A DNA stretch of 64,000 nucleotides. Origin: Sphingopyxis indica. GTDB lineage: Bacteria; Pseudomonadota; Alphaproteobacteria; Sphingomonadales; Sphingomonadaceae. Under the pieces are notes generated by a model, which did no database searches, had not been told where the DNA came from, and saw nothing but the letters and a program-made list of their open reading frames with translations. A program made the position numbers and the translations under genes. Every line of letters begins with the position of its first letter. Positions within the stretch are counted from its first letter, which is position 1. Positions 1-8,465 of this stretch are shown piece by piece. Location of the stretch: assembly GCF_900188185.1 (NCBI RefSeq), contig NZ_FZPA01000006.1:62001-126000 (forward strand), read 5' to 3'.

Positions 1-2
1 CG

Positions 3-734
3 CCGTCGGTGCAGGGCCGCCTGACCTTCGCGCGGACGATCTCGACCGCCGATCAGGAAGAGACGATGTCGTATGAAGCGGGCATCAAGACCGCGTTCCT
101 CGACGATCGCGTGCGCTTCAACCTCACCGGCTATTATTTCGACACCAAGGATCTGCAGCTGACCGCGGTCGGCGGCACGTCGAACGTCGCGAGCCTGCTC
201 AACGTCGATGCCAAGGGTCACGGGATCGAGGCCGAATTGCAGGCGGCGCCGGCGCGCGGGCTGACCTTCAGCGTCGGCGGCGCATGGAATGTCGCCAAGA
301 TCGACGACCCCAATGCCTTCGTCGCCGGCTGCGGTTCGGCGACGCCGTGCACGGTGCTCGATCCGGTGCGCGCGGGCAGCCCCGGCATCTATTCGATCGA
401 CGGCAACCAGCTGCCGCAGTCGCCGAAGTTCACGGCCAACTGGACCGCGGGCTATGAAGTTCCCGTCGGCAATGGCGCCCTCTATGCCTTCACCGACTGG
501 TATTACCGGTCGAAGGTGCAGTTCTTCCTCTATCGCTCGGTCGAATTTTCGGACGACGAGATGATCGAGGGCGGGCTGCGCGTCGGCTATCGCACCGATC
601 GCTATGATTTCGCGGCCTTCGTGCGCAACATCACCGGCGACGCCTCGCCGACCGGCGGTATCGATTTCAACAATCTGACCAGCTACGTCAACGAACCCCG
701 CATCTGGGGCGTCGAGGCGGGCGTGAAGTTCTGA
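3..734 (+). CDS. TonB-dependent receptor, C-terminal part (5' end outside window)
   Basis: The reading frame is already open at the left edge, so this is the last ~243 residues of a larger outer-membrane receptor. The visible part alternates short polar turns with amphipathic strands (for example 'LTGYYFDTKDLQL' and 'GAWNVAKIDDP'), as in the beta-barrel of siderophore or glycan receptors. It ends in a C-terminal Phe ('GVEAGVKF'), the usual BAM recognition end of outer-membrane barrels. The TonB box, the plug and therefore the substrate are not visible. It converges on the downstream membrane methyltransferase, with one palindrome in between. The barrel assignment is firm; the ligand is unknown. 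Confidence 0.85.
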   Translation, partial: PSVQGRLTFARTISTADQEETMSYEAGIKTAFLDDRVRFNLTGYYFDTKDLQLTAVGGTSNVASLLNVDAKGHGIEAELQAAPARGLTFSVGGAWNVAKIDDPNAFVAGCGSATPCTVLDPVRAGSPGIYSIDGNQLPQSPKFTANWTAGYEVPVGNGALYAFTDWYYRSKVQFFLYRSVEFSDDEMIEGGLRVGYRTDRYDFAAFVRNITGDASPTGGIDFNNLTSYVNEPRIWGVEAGVKF

Positions 735-742
735 CGAATGAA

Positions 743-770
743 AAGCCCCTCCTCTTCAGAGGAGGGGCTT
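743..770. repeat. CCCCTCCTC palindrome (single copy), possible bidirectional terminator
   Basis: Perfect inverted repeat: arms AAGCCCCTCCTC and GAGGAGGGGCTT around TTCA. It sits between two convergent genes, so it could act as a hairpin terminator in both directions, although there is no T-tract. The same core bounds the longer elements at 4089, 8258 and 14698. Confidence 0.7.
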
Positions 771-779
771 CAGGAATCC

Positions 780-2174
780 TCACGCCACCGGCCCGACGCG
801 CGGATCGGGCTCAAGGCGGATCAGCGGCACCGTGCGCCCCGTCAGCTTCGCGAAGAATCGCGGCACGGGTGCATTGGCCTGCGCCCAGTTCCAATAGGCC
901 TGATAGGCGGGGTCGCCGAGGAGGTGCTTCTCCTCGGTCTTTGCGCGCCAGTAATAGACACCGCTGACGAGCCCGAGCAGCACCATATTGCGCAGCGCCT
1001 CGACCCAGCTTCCGCTTGTCACGAGAAAGGGCATCGAGCCGACCCACCAGCTCAGATTCTTCGCAATATAGGCGGGGTGGCGCGTGAGGGCATAGGGGCC
1101 GTGGGTGATGATGCCGCGGTGCGTCAGGTTTGAAAAGCGGATGCCGAACGCCATCGTCGCCCACGCATAGACGGCGATCAGCAGGGCGAGCACGATGCCC
1201 CAGATCGTCATCAGCGTCTCGTGCCCCTGCAGCCAATAGCCCCAGTCCGCGCCGCCCACCTGATAGTCGAGCGGGCCGCCGTTCATCAGGATGAAGGGCG
1301 GATAGCAGATCAGCGCCGCGACCCACGCCATGCCATAGGGATTGGCGGTGCGGATATGCGCGTCGAGCGGCTTCAGGGTCAGGATATAGCCGACGGTCGC
1401 GATGTGGACATCGACCAGATAAAGCAGGTTGATCGTCCACAGCCCGGTCATATAGGGATTGGCGAGCACCTCGCTCATTTGCACCGCGACGAGCGCGGAG
1501 AAATTCCCCGGCACGATCGACAGCATGAAGGCGGTGAAGAAGCCCTTCACCGTCCACGCGCGCAGATGGTGCGCGATCGCGCGGGCATCGACCGGTGCCC
1601 CCGATGCGATCAGCCAGCGCCCGAAGGCGTAGCAACCGTCGCGCGGCTCGATCATGCGCCGGTCGAGCCACAGCATATAGGGCACCGACGCGAGCAGCAG
1701 CCACGGCGCCGCATGCGCGAGCAGGCTCATCGCAAAGGCATAGGGGCCCTGCCAATAATAGCGCATCACGAAATAGGCGAAGGCGATCAGCGCCCAGGTC
1801 GCCCACAGGCCGGCGAGCTTGGTGAAGCTGATGTCGAGTGTTTCGCGCCACGGCCGGCGCCGCGACCAGTCGATGCCGGTGGACGGATTGCGATGCACCT
1901 TGTCGACGAACACCGACCACAGCACCATTGGCAGGCCGCAGGCGAGCACGCTCGCGACCGCCGAGGCCGGCCCGCTCATCGGCCCGCGCCCGCCCCAGTC
2001 GATACCGAACGCGCCGGCGATTTGGGGGGCGTAGCGCGCGATCAGCAGATAAGCGAAAAGCCCGATCAGCCCGACGAGGCCGACCCCGGCGCTGACCGCC
2101 GAACGCGGCCGCGCGCGCCGCCCCGGATCGGCGTCGGCGGCGGGAAGGGATGCGGCTGTCGATGGATGCGTCAC
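780..2174 (-). CDS. Isoprenylcysteine carboxyl methyltransferase-like integral membrane protein
   Basis: A 464-residue polytopic membrane protein with about ten hydrophobic segments. The C-terminal part (residues ~350-440) carries the signature of the ICMT/phospholipid methyltransferase superfamily: 'GPYALTRHPAYIAKNLSWW' followed by an acidic 'RAKTEEKHL' stretch, the SAM-binding region of this fold. The substrate cannot be predicted; bacterial members methylate lipids or small molecules. The N-terminus is Pro/Ala/Arg-rich and cytoplasmic. The chosen ATG gives the full first membrane segment. It stands alone, divergent from the M23 peptidase gene. Confidence 0.8.
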   Translation of the reverse strand: MTHPSTAASLPAADADPGRRARPRSAVSAGVGLVGLIGLFAYLLIARYAPQIAGAFGIDWGGRGPMSGPASAVASVLACGLPMVLWSVFVDKVHRNPSTGIDWSRRRPWRETLDISFTKLAGLWATWALIAFAYFVMRYYWQGPYAFAMSLLAHAAPWLLLASVPYMLWLDRRMIEPRDGCYAFGRWLIASGAPVDARAIAHHLRAWTVKGFFTAFMLSIVPGNFSALVAVQMSEVLANPYMTGLWTINLLYLVDVHIATVGYILTLKPLDAHIRTANPYGMAWVAALICYPPFILMNGGPLDYQVGGADWGYWLQGHETLMTIWGIVLALLIAVYAWATMAFGIRFSNLTHRGIITHGPYALTRHPAYIAKNLSWWVGSMPFLVTSGSWVEALRNMVLLGLVSGVYYWRAKTEEKHLLGDPAYQAYWNWAQANAPVPRFFAKLTGRTVPLIRLEPDPRVGPVA

Positions 2175-2410
2175 GCGGTCGATCTAGTCGAAAATGGTAA
2201 GCAAGGCGTCAATGATAATCGGCCGATTCGCCTACCTCTTTTTCGGCCAAAAAGCCGCCATTCTGGCACTGTTCCACCGTTCATCGCGTGCATGGTTCGA
2301 CTCACCCCGACTCGCCCCTTCAGGATTCGCGCTTCACTGACACCGCTGTTAAGTGCGCTTCCCAGTCGGGGCGGAGGGGCTCCAACAAAACAACGAGACG
2401 GGGTCGTAGC

Positions 2411-3616
2411 TTGTCTTCGCAATCGACGGGTCTGCGCCATTGGCGGCAGCGCTTCAATGCGCTGTTTCAGGACCATGAAATTTTTATCCGCACGCACGGT
2501 CATGTGCGTTTCCTGCGCATCAGCGCTGTCTGGCAAAAGCGCGTCGCGCTGATCGCGGGGCTCGTGCTCTTCGCGTGGGCGGGCGTCACGCTATCGGTGT
2601 TCGTCAACCAGCTGCTCACCGCCGGCGAGCGCGCCGAAGTCGCGCAAAAGGAAGCCGCGGCAGAGGCCGCCGAAGCGCGCATCGCCAAATATCGCGACCG
2701 CGTCGCCGAAATCGCCGCCGACCTCGACGAGCGCCAGGCACAGCTCGAGGATTGGCAGAAGACCTATTTCGGTAACGAGGCGCTGCCCGAGGGCGCCAAA
2801 ACCGACGCCGCCGCGGCCGAAGCCCCCAAGCCCGTCGAAACCAGCGCGATCGACCCGCGCCTGCCCCCCGAGGCGCAGGCGCTCGCGCGCATCGAGGCGC
2901 GCCAGGAATCGCTCGCCGCGCGCCTGCTCGCCGCGGTCGATGCCCGCGCGACCAAGGCCGAAACCGCGGTCGCCGAACTCGGGCTCGATCCCAAATCGCT
3001 CGTCCGCAAGGCCAGCATCGGACAGGGCGGTCCCTTCATTCCGTGGCGCGGGCGCACCGGCCGCGCGAGCGCGCTCGGCAAGAGCTTCGCCGCGCTCGAA
3101 GGCGCGCTCTTCCGCATGGAGGTGCTCGAACGCACCCTCGTCGCCATCCCCTCGGGTCAGCCCGCGCATGTGCTGATGCTCTCGTCGAGCTATGGCTATC
3201 GCCGCGATCCCTTCACGGGGCAGAGCGCGATGCATTCGGGGCTCGACTTCCCCGGACCGCTCGGCACGCCGATCCTCGCCGCCGCGCCGGGCAAGGTCGT
3301 GTTCGTCGGCCGCCGCTCGGGCTATGGCAATGTCGTCGAGGTCGATCACGGCCAGGGCATCCTGACCCGCTACGCCCACCTGTCGGGCTTCACCGCCAAG
3401 GTGGGCGCGCAGGTGACGGCGGGTCAGCAGATCGCCAAGATGGGCTCGACCGGCCGTTCGACCGGCAGCCATCTTCATTTCGAAGTCCGTTTGAACGGCG
3501 TCGCGGTCAACCCGCGCCGCTTCCTGGAGGCCAAAGCCGATGTTCTCGAAGTCAAAGCCGACGCCCGACAGCGTGTCCACGCCCTCGCCGCAGCCGCCCG
3601 CGCAGGTGCCCGCTAA
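2411..3616 (+). CDS. M23 (LytM) murein endopeptidase, membrane-anchored
   Basis: Predicted zinc D,D-endopeptidase acting on peptidoglycan in the periplasm. With the TTG at 2411 the protein has 401 residues: a basic cytoplasmic start, one transmembrane helix (~44-66), an Ala/Glu/Lys-rich coiled coil (~70-120) and a LytM domain (~255-365) with both zinc motifs, HSGLD and HLHFE, so it should be active. I prefer TTG 2411 because the strongly conserved-looking 'SSQSTGLRHWRQRF' begins there and the stretch before it is Arg/Ser-rich noise. An earlier ATG at 2288 stays open in frame. Its 3' end overlaps the bactofilin gene by 77 bp, a pairing known from shape-control modules (bactofilin plus M23 enzyme). 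Confidence 0.88.
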   Translation: MSSQSTGLRHWRQRFNALFQDHEIFIRTHGHVRFLRISAVWQKRVALIAGLVLFAWAGVTLSVFVNQLLTAGERAEVAQKEAAAEAAEARIAKYRDRVAEIAADLDERQAQLEDWQKTYFGNEALPEGAKTDAAAAEAPKPVETSAIDPRLPPEAQALARIEARQESLAARLLAAVDARATKAETAVAELGLDPKSLVRKASIGQGGPFIPWRGRTGRASALGKSFAALEGALFRMEVLERTLVAIPSGQPAHVLMLSSSYGYRRDPFTGQSAMHSGLDFPGPLGTPILAAAPGKVVFVGRRSGYGNVVEVDHGQGILTRYAHLSGFTAKVGAQVTAGQQIAKMGSTGRSTGSHLHFEVRLNGVAVNPRRFLEAKADVLEVKADARQRVHALAAAARAGAR

Positions 3617-4022
3617 GATGGCGACCGGCGCGCGTCACACGACCTTTTCGATCATCGGATCGGACGTCGTCATCACCGGCAATGTCGCCGCGAGCGTCGA
3701 CCTGCACGTCGACGGCAAGATCGAGGGCGACCTCAAATGCGCGAACCTCGTCCAGGGCGAGGCGAGCGAAATCAAGGGCGCGGTCGCTGCCGACACCGCG
3801 AAGCTCGCAGGACTGCTCGACGGGTCGATCGAGGCGAAGACGCTGATCGTCCACGCGAGCGCGCGGATCACCGGCGACGTCGTCTATGAAACGATCACGA
3901 TCGAAAATGGCGGCAAGGTCGACGGCAAGCTGACCCACCGCCGCGCCGGCGCCCCCGGCATGGCCAAGGCCCCGCCACCGCTCGAGGTGGTGGAGAATAA
4001 GAGCGCATCGGCGAGCATCTGA
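3540..4022 (+). CDS. Bactofilin (polymer-forming cytoskeletal protein)
   Basis: A 160-residue protein. The core (~35-140) is the DUF583/bactofilin right-handed beta-helix, visible as repeated short strands with Gly turns ('VVITGNVAASVDLHVDGKI', 'SARITGDVVYETITIENGG'). It is flanked by disordered Pro-rich tails. Bactofilins self-assemble into membrane-associated filaments that localise peptidoglycan enzymes. The start lies 77 bp inside the M23 gene, so the two are probably translationally coupled and work together in local wall remodelling. Confidence 0.92.
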   Translation: MFSKSKPTPDSVSTPSPQPPAQVPAKMATGARHTTFSIIGSDVVITGNVAASVDLHVDGKIEGDLKCANLVQGEASEIKGAVAADTAKLAGLLDGSIEAKTLIVHASARITGDVVYETITIENGGKVDGKLTHRRAGAPGMAKAPPPLEVVENKSASASI

Positions 4023-4088
4023 CCGGCCGGCGATTCACGCCCTCTGTCGAAGTGTCGACTTCAGGGTGGATTCGAGACATTGTCTCAA

Positions 4089-4204
4089 CCCCTCCTCTTC
4101 AGAGGAGGGGCAGCGAGACTTGCGAGCTTGCTCGCTAGTCGCAGCGGGGTGGTGCTCCTGCACCGGCGTCCACCACCCCAAACCCCTCCTCTGAAGAGGA
4201 GGGG
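4089..4204. repeat. Paired CCCCTCCTC palindrome element, short inverted copy
   Basis: Two 22-bp palindromes (4089-4110 and 4183-4204) bracket ~72 bp. The left internal part (CAGCGAGACTTGCG...GCGGGGTGGTG) is the reverse complement of the right part of the 187-bp element at 8258-8444. This is therefore an inverted copy with an internal deletion. It has no coding potential of its own. Confidence 0.75.
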
Positions 4205-4240
4205 CTTAAGAACGACCACCTTCGCCCGCTGCCCGCCCCT

Positions 4241-5749
4241 TCAATTCCGCGGCGCCTGCCGCCGGTAACTGAGCGCCTCGGCGATGTGAATGCGCCCTAC
4301 GGCTTCGGCGCCGGCGAGGTCGGCGATCGTGCGCGCGACGCGCAAGATGCGGGTGTAGCCGCGCGCCGAGAGGCGCATCGCCTCGGCCGCCTGCGCGAGC
4401 AGCTTGCGCCCGGGCTCGTCGGGGGTTGCGACCGCTTCGAGCAGTTCGCCGTCGATTTCGGTGTTGGTGCGCGCCTTTTGGCTCGCATAGCGTTCGGTCT
4501 GGACCGCGCGCGCCGCGGCGACGCGCGCCGCGACTTCGGCGCTGCCTTCGGCGGGCGGCGGCAGGACAAGGTCGGCGGCGCTCACCGCTTCGACCTCGAC
4601 GTGGAGGTCGATGCGGTCGAGCAGCGGTCCCGACAGCTTCGCCTGATAGTCGGCGGCGCAGCGCGGCGCGCGGCTGCACGCGAGCGCCGGGTCGCCGAGG
4701 TGGCCACAGCGGCAGGGGTTCATCGCCGCGATCAGCTGGACCCGCGCCGGAAAGGTGACATGCGCATTGGCGCGCGCGACGCTGACCTCGCCCGTTTCGA
4801 GCGGCTGGCGCAGCGAATCGAGCACGCCGCGCTGGAATTCGGGAAGCTCGTCGAGGAAGAGGACGCCGAGATGCGCGAGGCTGACCTCGCCCGGCCGCAC
4901 GCGCAGCCCGCCGCCGACGAGCGCGGGCATCGACGCCGAATGATGGGGCGCGCGGAACGGGCGCGCGCGGACGAGCCGCCCGCCCTCGAGATGTCCGGCG
5001 ACCGAGGCGATCATCGACACTTCGAGCGCTTCGGCGGGCGTCAGCTCGGGCAGGATGCCGGGAAGGCACGCCGCCATCAGCGACTTGCCCGCACCCGGCG
5101 GCCCCGACATCAGCAGATTATGTCCGCCCGCGGCGGCGATTTCGAGCGCGCGCTTCGCGGTTTCCTGCCCCTTCACCTGCGCAAGATCGGCGGCGCGCAC
5201 CGGCTCTTCGACGGTGCCGGGCTGCGGCGCGGCGAGCAGCGCCGTGCCCTTGAAATGATTGAGGAGCGCGAGCAGGTCGGGCGCCGCGAGCACCTCGACA
5301 TTGCCCGCCCATGCCGCCTCCGGCCCCTGCGCGACCGGGCAGACGAGCCCGCGCTCGACGGTCCCGGCGTGGAGCGCGGCGAGGAGGACGCCGGGCGACG
5401 GCGCGACGCGCCCGTCGAGACCGAGTTCGCCGACGACCACGTAGGACGCGAGCGTTTCGGGATCGACCACCCCCATCGCACCCAGCAGCGCGAGCGCGAT
5501 CGGCAGGTCGTAGTGCGAGCCTTCCTTGGGCAAATCGGCGGGCGAAAGGTTGACGGTGATCCGCTTGGGCGGCAGCGCGAGACCGATCGCCGAGAGCGCG
5601 GCGCGGACGCGCTCGCGGCTTTCGGCGACCGCCTTGTCGGGAAGGCCGACGACCGCGAAGCCGGGGACGCCCGGCGCGATCTGGCACTGCACCTCGACCG
5701 CGCGCGCGTCGAGCCCGAGATAGGCGACGGTGGATACGATCGCGACCAA
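4241..5749 (-). CDS. comM: YifB/ComM family Mg-chelatase-like AAA+ ATPase
   Basis: A 502-residue protein. The N-terminal Lon-protease-like fold (1-~170, 'VGLPDKAVAESRERV', 'LSPADLPKEGSHYDLPIAL') is followed by an AAA+ module with Walker A 'GPPGAGKS', Walker B 'VLFLDELPEF', and the C-terminal Mg-chelatase domain with 'AAMNPCRCGH'. ComM proteins are hexameric helicases that promote branch migration during natural transformation. The start is TTG at 5749, preceded by a strong AGGGGGG; the protein then begins 'VAIVSTVAYLGLDA' as in the family, and the length matches the usual ~505 residues. Longer upstream frames lack family similarity. Confidence 0.93.
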   Translation of the reverse strand: MVAIVSTVAYLGLDARAVEVQCQIAPGVPGFAVVGLPDKAVAESRERVRAALSAIGLALPPKRITVNLSPADLPKEGSHYDLPIALALLGAMGVVDPETLASYVVVGELGLDGRVAPSPGVLLAALHAGTVERGLVCPVAQGPEAAWAGNVEVLAAPDLLALLNHFKGTALLAAPQPGTVEEPVRAADLAQVKGQETAKRALEIAAAGGHNLLMSGPPGAGKSLMAACLPGILPELTPAEALEVSMIASVAGHLEGGRLVRARPFRAPHHSASMPALVGGGLRVRPGEVSLAHLGVLFLDELPEFQRGVLDSLRQPLETGEVSVARANAHVTFPARVQLIAAMNPCRCGHLGDPALACSRAPRCAADYQAKLSGPLLDRIDLHVEVEAVSAADLVLPPPAEGSAEVAARVAAARAVQTERYASQKARTNTEIDGELLEAVATPDEPGRKLLAQAAEAMRLSARGYTRILRVARTIADLAGAEAVGRIHIAEALSYRRQAPRN

Positions 5750-5897
5750 TGAAATCCCCCCTGCGGCGAGCGCCCGCTCGGCCGCGTGCCCGCTTTGTTC
5801 CCATCTCCTTGTAGGGCAAGCGGCGGAGAGGTCGAGTCTTTTTCCGCGCTTCGGCAAAGTCGCGAAGGTCGCCCAGCGCGCAATCGGACTTGCACAA

Positions 5898-5926
5898 TTG
5901 ACAACATACCGACTGGTTGGTATGTA
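5898..5926 (+). promoter_or_regulatory. Sigma-70-type promoter with embedded TetR operator
   Basis: TTGACA (5898-5903), exactly 17 nt, then TATGTA (5921-5926). Between and over these elements lies the inverted repeat ACATACC-N8-GGTATGT (5904-5925), the usual layout for a TetR-family operator. It is 48 bp upstream of the tetR start, so I infer autorepression of the tetR-led operon. Confidence 0.8.
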
Positions 5927-5973
5927 GAGTCGCATGACGACGAATCGCCCCTCGACTTCAAGAGCCTCGTGAC

Positions 5974-6645
5974 ATGAGCTCAAACCCCTCCCCCGCGAGC
6001 GCCGCCGCCCGTGCAGTCCCCCCGGCGGGCGGCGGTAGCGCGCGTCGGGCGCCGCGCGGCAGCGCGCGCGCCAAGCTGATCGCCGCCGCGCATCAGACGG
6101 TGCGCCGCAAGGGCTATGCCGCAACGAGCGTCGACGAGATCTGCGCCGCGGCGGGCGTCACCAAGGGCGCCTTTTTCCACCATTTCGATTCGAAGGACGC
6201 GCTCGCGGTCGCGGCGGCCGAGGGCTGGACCGAACGCGCGCGCCCGATGTTCGAGCTGCCGCCGCACACCCGGCTCGAAGACCCGCTCGACCGGCTGCTC
6301 GGCCATATCGACTTCCGCCTCGCCATGCTCGAAGGCCCGGTCGAGGATTTCACCTGCTTCGTCGGGACGATGGTGCAGGAAGCCTATGCGACCAACGACG
6401 CGATCCGCGCCGCGTGCGAGGCGAGCATCAACGCCTATTGCGAGGCGCTGACCCCCGACATCGAGGCGGCGATCGCGCGCCACGGCATCGCCCACGGCGT
6501 CGGCGCGATGAGCCTCGCGCGCCATATCCAGGCGGTGCTGCAGGGCGCGTTCATCATGGCGAAGACCGCGAACGACGCCGGAATCGCGCGCGACAGCGTC
6601 ACCCATCTGAAGCGTTACATCCTCATGCTGTTCGGCAGAGGCTGA
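5974..6645 (+). CDS. TetR/AcrR family transcriptional repressor
   Basis: A 223-residue protein. The N-terminal HTH (~33-80) is typical of TetR: 'KLIAAAHQTVRRKGYAATSVDEICAAAGVTKGAFFHHFDSK' region, in which 'GAFFHHF' is the recognition helix. The helical C-terminal ligand/dimer domain gives no ligand. A Pro/Ala-rich ~30-residue tail precedes the HTH. It is the first gene of a co-directional run of VOC, GST and related genes. A palindromic operator overlapping its own promoter argues that it represses itself and this run until an inducer, perhaps an electrophile, binds. Confidence 0.93.
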   Translation: MSSNPSPASAAARAVPPAGGGSARRAPRGSARAKLIAAAHQTVRRKGYAATSVDEICAAAGVTKGAFFHHFDSKDALAVAAAEGWTERARPMFELPPHTRLEDPLDRLLGHIDFRLAMLEGPVEDFTCFVGTMVQEAYATNDAIRAACEASINAYCEALTPDIEAAIARHGIAHGVGAMSLARHIQAVLQGAFIMAKTANDAGIARDSVTHLKRYILMLFGRG

Positions 6646-6673
6646 TCCCCCGAGACGAGAGAGGAATTTCCCC

Positions 6674-7114
6674 ATGTCCGATACCCCCAGAATGATTTTC
6701 GTGAACCTGCCCGTCGCCGACCTCGAAAAGTCGAAGGCCTTTTACGAAGCGATCGGCTTCACCAACGAGCCGCGCTTCACCGACGAGACCGCCGCCGCGA
6801 TGGTCTGGTCCGAAACGATCTTCGTGATGATCCTGACCCACGACAAGTGGAAGAGCTTCACCGACCGGCCGATCGCCGATCGCGGGTCGAGCGAGGTGTC
6901 GCTGGCGCTGGCGCTGGGAAGCAAGGAAGCGGTCGATGCGATGGTCGAAGCCGCGGCCGCCGCCGGCGGCACCGCCGACGTCAATCCGGTGCAGGATCAC
7001 GGCTTCATGTACGGCCGCGACATCCTCGACCCCGACGGCCATGTCTGGGGCCCCTTCTGGATGGACCCCGCGGTCGCAAGCGGCGAGGCGCCGCTGCCCG
7101 AAGTCGCGGCCTGA
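6674..7114 (+). CDS. VOC family protein (glyoxalase/bleomycin-resistance fold)
   Basis: A 146-residue single VOC protein with two beta-alpha-beta-beta-beta modules ('MIFVNLPVADLEKSKAFYEAIGF' start and 'DPDGHVWGPFWMDP' end). The family includes glyoxalases, dioxygenases and fosfomycin/bleomycin resistance proteins; the specific reaction cannot be read from sequence. It lies 28 bp after tetR with AGAGAGGAA as ribosome-binding site, so it is almost certainly co-transcribed with the repressor. Confidence 0.9.
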   Translation: MSDTPRMIFVNLPVADLEKSKAFYEAIGFTNEPRFTDETAAAMVWSETIFVMILTHDKWKSFTDRPIADRGSSEVSLALALGSKEAVDAMVEAAAAAGGTADVNPVQDHGFMYGRDILDPDGHVWGPFWMDPAVASGEAPLPEVAA

Positions 7115-7138
7115 CGCGCGGGCCAAGGAGACGTAGCG

Positions 7139-7549
7139 ATGACGACGACCACCCCCTCCCCCAAGGCGCTGATCGCCGGCCGCGTGCTGAGCGGCCTCGT
7201 CATCGCCTTTCTGCTGTTCGATGCGGGCATCAAGATTGCGCGGCTGGGAATCGTCGGCGAGACTGCGGTGCAGCTCGGCTGGCCCGGCGACCCCGGCTTC
7301 TGGGCGGGGCTCGGCTGGCTGCTGCTCGCCTGCACCGCGCTTTATGCCTGGCCGCGCACCGCCTTCCTCGGCGCGATCCTGCTGACCGCGTGGATCGGCG
7401 GCGCGGTCGCGACGCATGTCCGCATCGGCAACCCGCTGTTCAGTCATACGTTATTCGGCGTCTATCTGGCGCTGATGCTTTGGGCGGGCCTGTGGCTGCG
7501 TTCGCCCGCGCTGCGCTTGCTAGTCCTGCCGGCGCCTGCACGAGACTGA
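7139..7549 (+). CDS. DoxX-like four-helix membrane protein
   Basis: A 136-residue protein with four hydrophobic helices: ~12-32, ~56-75, ~80-100 and ~108-128. The DoxX_2-like end 'NPLFSHTLFGVYLALMLWAGLWLR' region supports the call. DoxX-like proteins are inner-membrane proteins often encoded with oxidative or thiol-stress genes; biochemical function is uncertain. AAGGAG precedes the ATG and the gap to the upstream VOC gene is 24 bp. Confidence 0.8.
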   Translation: MTTTTPSPKALIAGRVLSGLVIAFLLFDAGIKIARLGIVGETAVQLGWPGDPGFWAGLGWLLLACTALYAWPRTAFLGAILLTAWIGGAVATHVRIGNPLFSHTLFGVYLALMLWAGLWLRSPALRLLVLPAPARD

Positions 7550-7579
7550 CTCCACCCCCACGATCCAAGGAGAGGATCC

Positions 7580-8248
7580 ATGTCCGTCAATCCCGATGCC
7601 CCCACCCAGATCACCTCGTTCGACTGGGTTCCCGATTTCGCACGCGGTTTCGTCCGCGACCTCCGGCCGCGCTGGGCGTGCGAGGAAATGGGCCGCGACT
7701 ATTGCGAGAAGCTGATCAGCGCGACGCAGCGCCCCGCCGACCATTATCTCGACCAGCCATGGGGCCAGGTGCCCGTGCTGCGCGACGGCGAGATCCAATT
7801 GTTCGAAAGCGGCGCGATCCTGCTCCACCTCGCCGAACAGGACGAGCGGCTGTTGCCGAGCGATCCGCAGGAGCGCGCGACGGTGCTGAGCTGGCTGTTC
7901 GCCGCCTATAACAGCGTCGAGCCGATGCTGTTCGAGCTCGGCAATGTCGACATATTTTCCGCCGGCGAGGAATGGGCGAAGCTGCGCCGCCCCGGGCTGA
8001 TCGAACATATTCGTGGCCGGCTGTCGCGGCTCGCCGATGCGCTCGGCGACAATCCCTATCTGGCGGGCGAGTTCAGCGTCGCCGACATCGCGATGGCGAC
8101 GGTGCTGCGCGAAGCGGTCGAGGCAGGCCTGATCGCCGAACAGCCGCGGCTCGCCGCCTATCTGGAGCGCTGCACGGCGCGGCCCGCCTTCGGTCGCGCG
8201 CTCGCCGCGCAGCTGGCGTCGTTCAGCGACGAGCCGGTGGCGGCGTGA
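7580..8248 (+). CDS. Glutathione S-transferase family protein
   Basis: A 222-residue protein with an N-terminal thioredoxin-like domain (~10-90). The cis-Pro element 'GQVPVLRDGEIQLFESGAIL' contains the glutathione-binding Glu-Ser. A helical C-terminal domain (~100-205) has the 'FSVADIAMATVL' motif. The N-terminus is atypical, since the catalytic Ser/Cys/Tyr position is not obvious. It probably conjugates or reduces small electrophiles with glutathione. It is in the tetR-led run, with AAGGAGAGGATCC before the start. Confidence 0.88.
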   Translation: MSVNPDAPTQITSFDWVPDFARGFVRDLRPRWACEEMGRDYCEKLISATQRPADHYLDQPWGQVPVLRDGEIQLFESGAILLHLAEQDERLLPSDPQERATVLSWLFAAYNSVEPMLFELGNVDIFSAGEEWAKLRRPGLIEHIRGRLSRLADALGDNPYLAGEFSVADIAMATVLREAVEAGLIAEQPRLAAYLERCTARPAFGRALAAQLASFSDEPVAA

Positions 8249-8257
8249 CGATTGAAG

Positions 8258-8444
8258 CCCCTCCTCTTCAGAGGAGGGGGGTGTCGGGTCGGTCGGTCCC
8301 CTGGACCGACCTGAACAGTCCGGGGGACTGTTCACCCGACGCCGGTGGTGGCGCGCGGCAGCGCGCAAGACGTCCAGCACCACCCCGCTGCGACTAGCGG
8401 GCAAGCCCCGCAAGTCTCGCTGCCCCTCCTCTGAAGAGGAGGGG
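8258..8444. repeat. ~187-bp structured palindromic element, copy 1
   Basis: 22-bp palindromes at both ends (8258-8279 and 8423-8444). Inside are further hairpins: GGTCGGTCC/GGACCGACC, GAACAGTCC/GGACTGTTC and GCGCGC pairs. It is nearly identical along its length to 14698-14886. It has no open frame of its own and sits between two genes of the cluster. Confidence 0.85.
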
Positions 8445-8465
8445 AAGGAAATGAGGAGAGAGACG

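Noticed and set aside
2288-2410. Upstream ATG start for the M23 peptidase
   Set aside because: The additional 41 residues are Arg/Ser-rich and unlike a protein start; TTG 2411 begins the natural N-terminus. Not excluded.
2171-2536. Minus-strand frame over the M23 gene start
   Set aside because: No family resemblance and it covers the N-terminus of a clear M23 protein.
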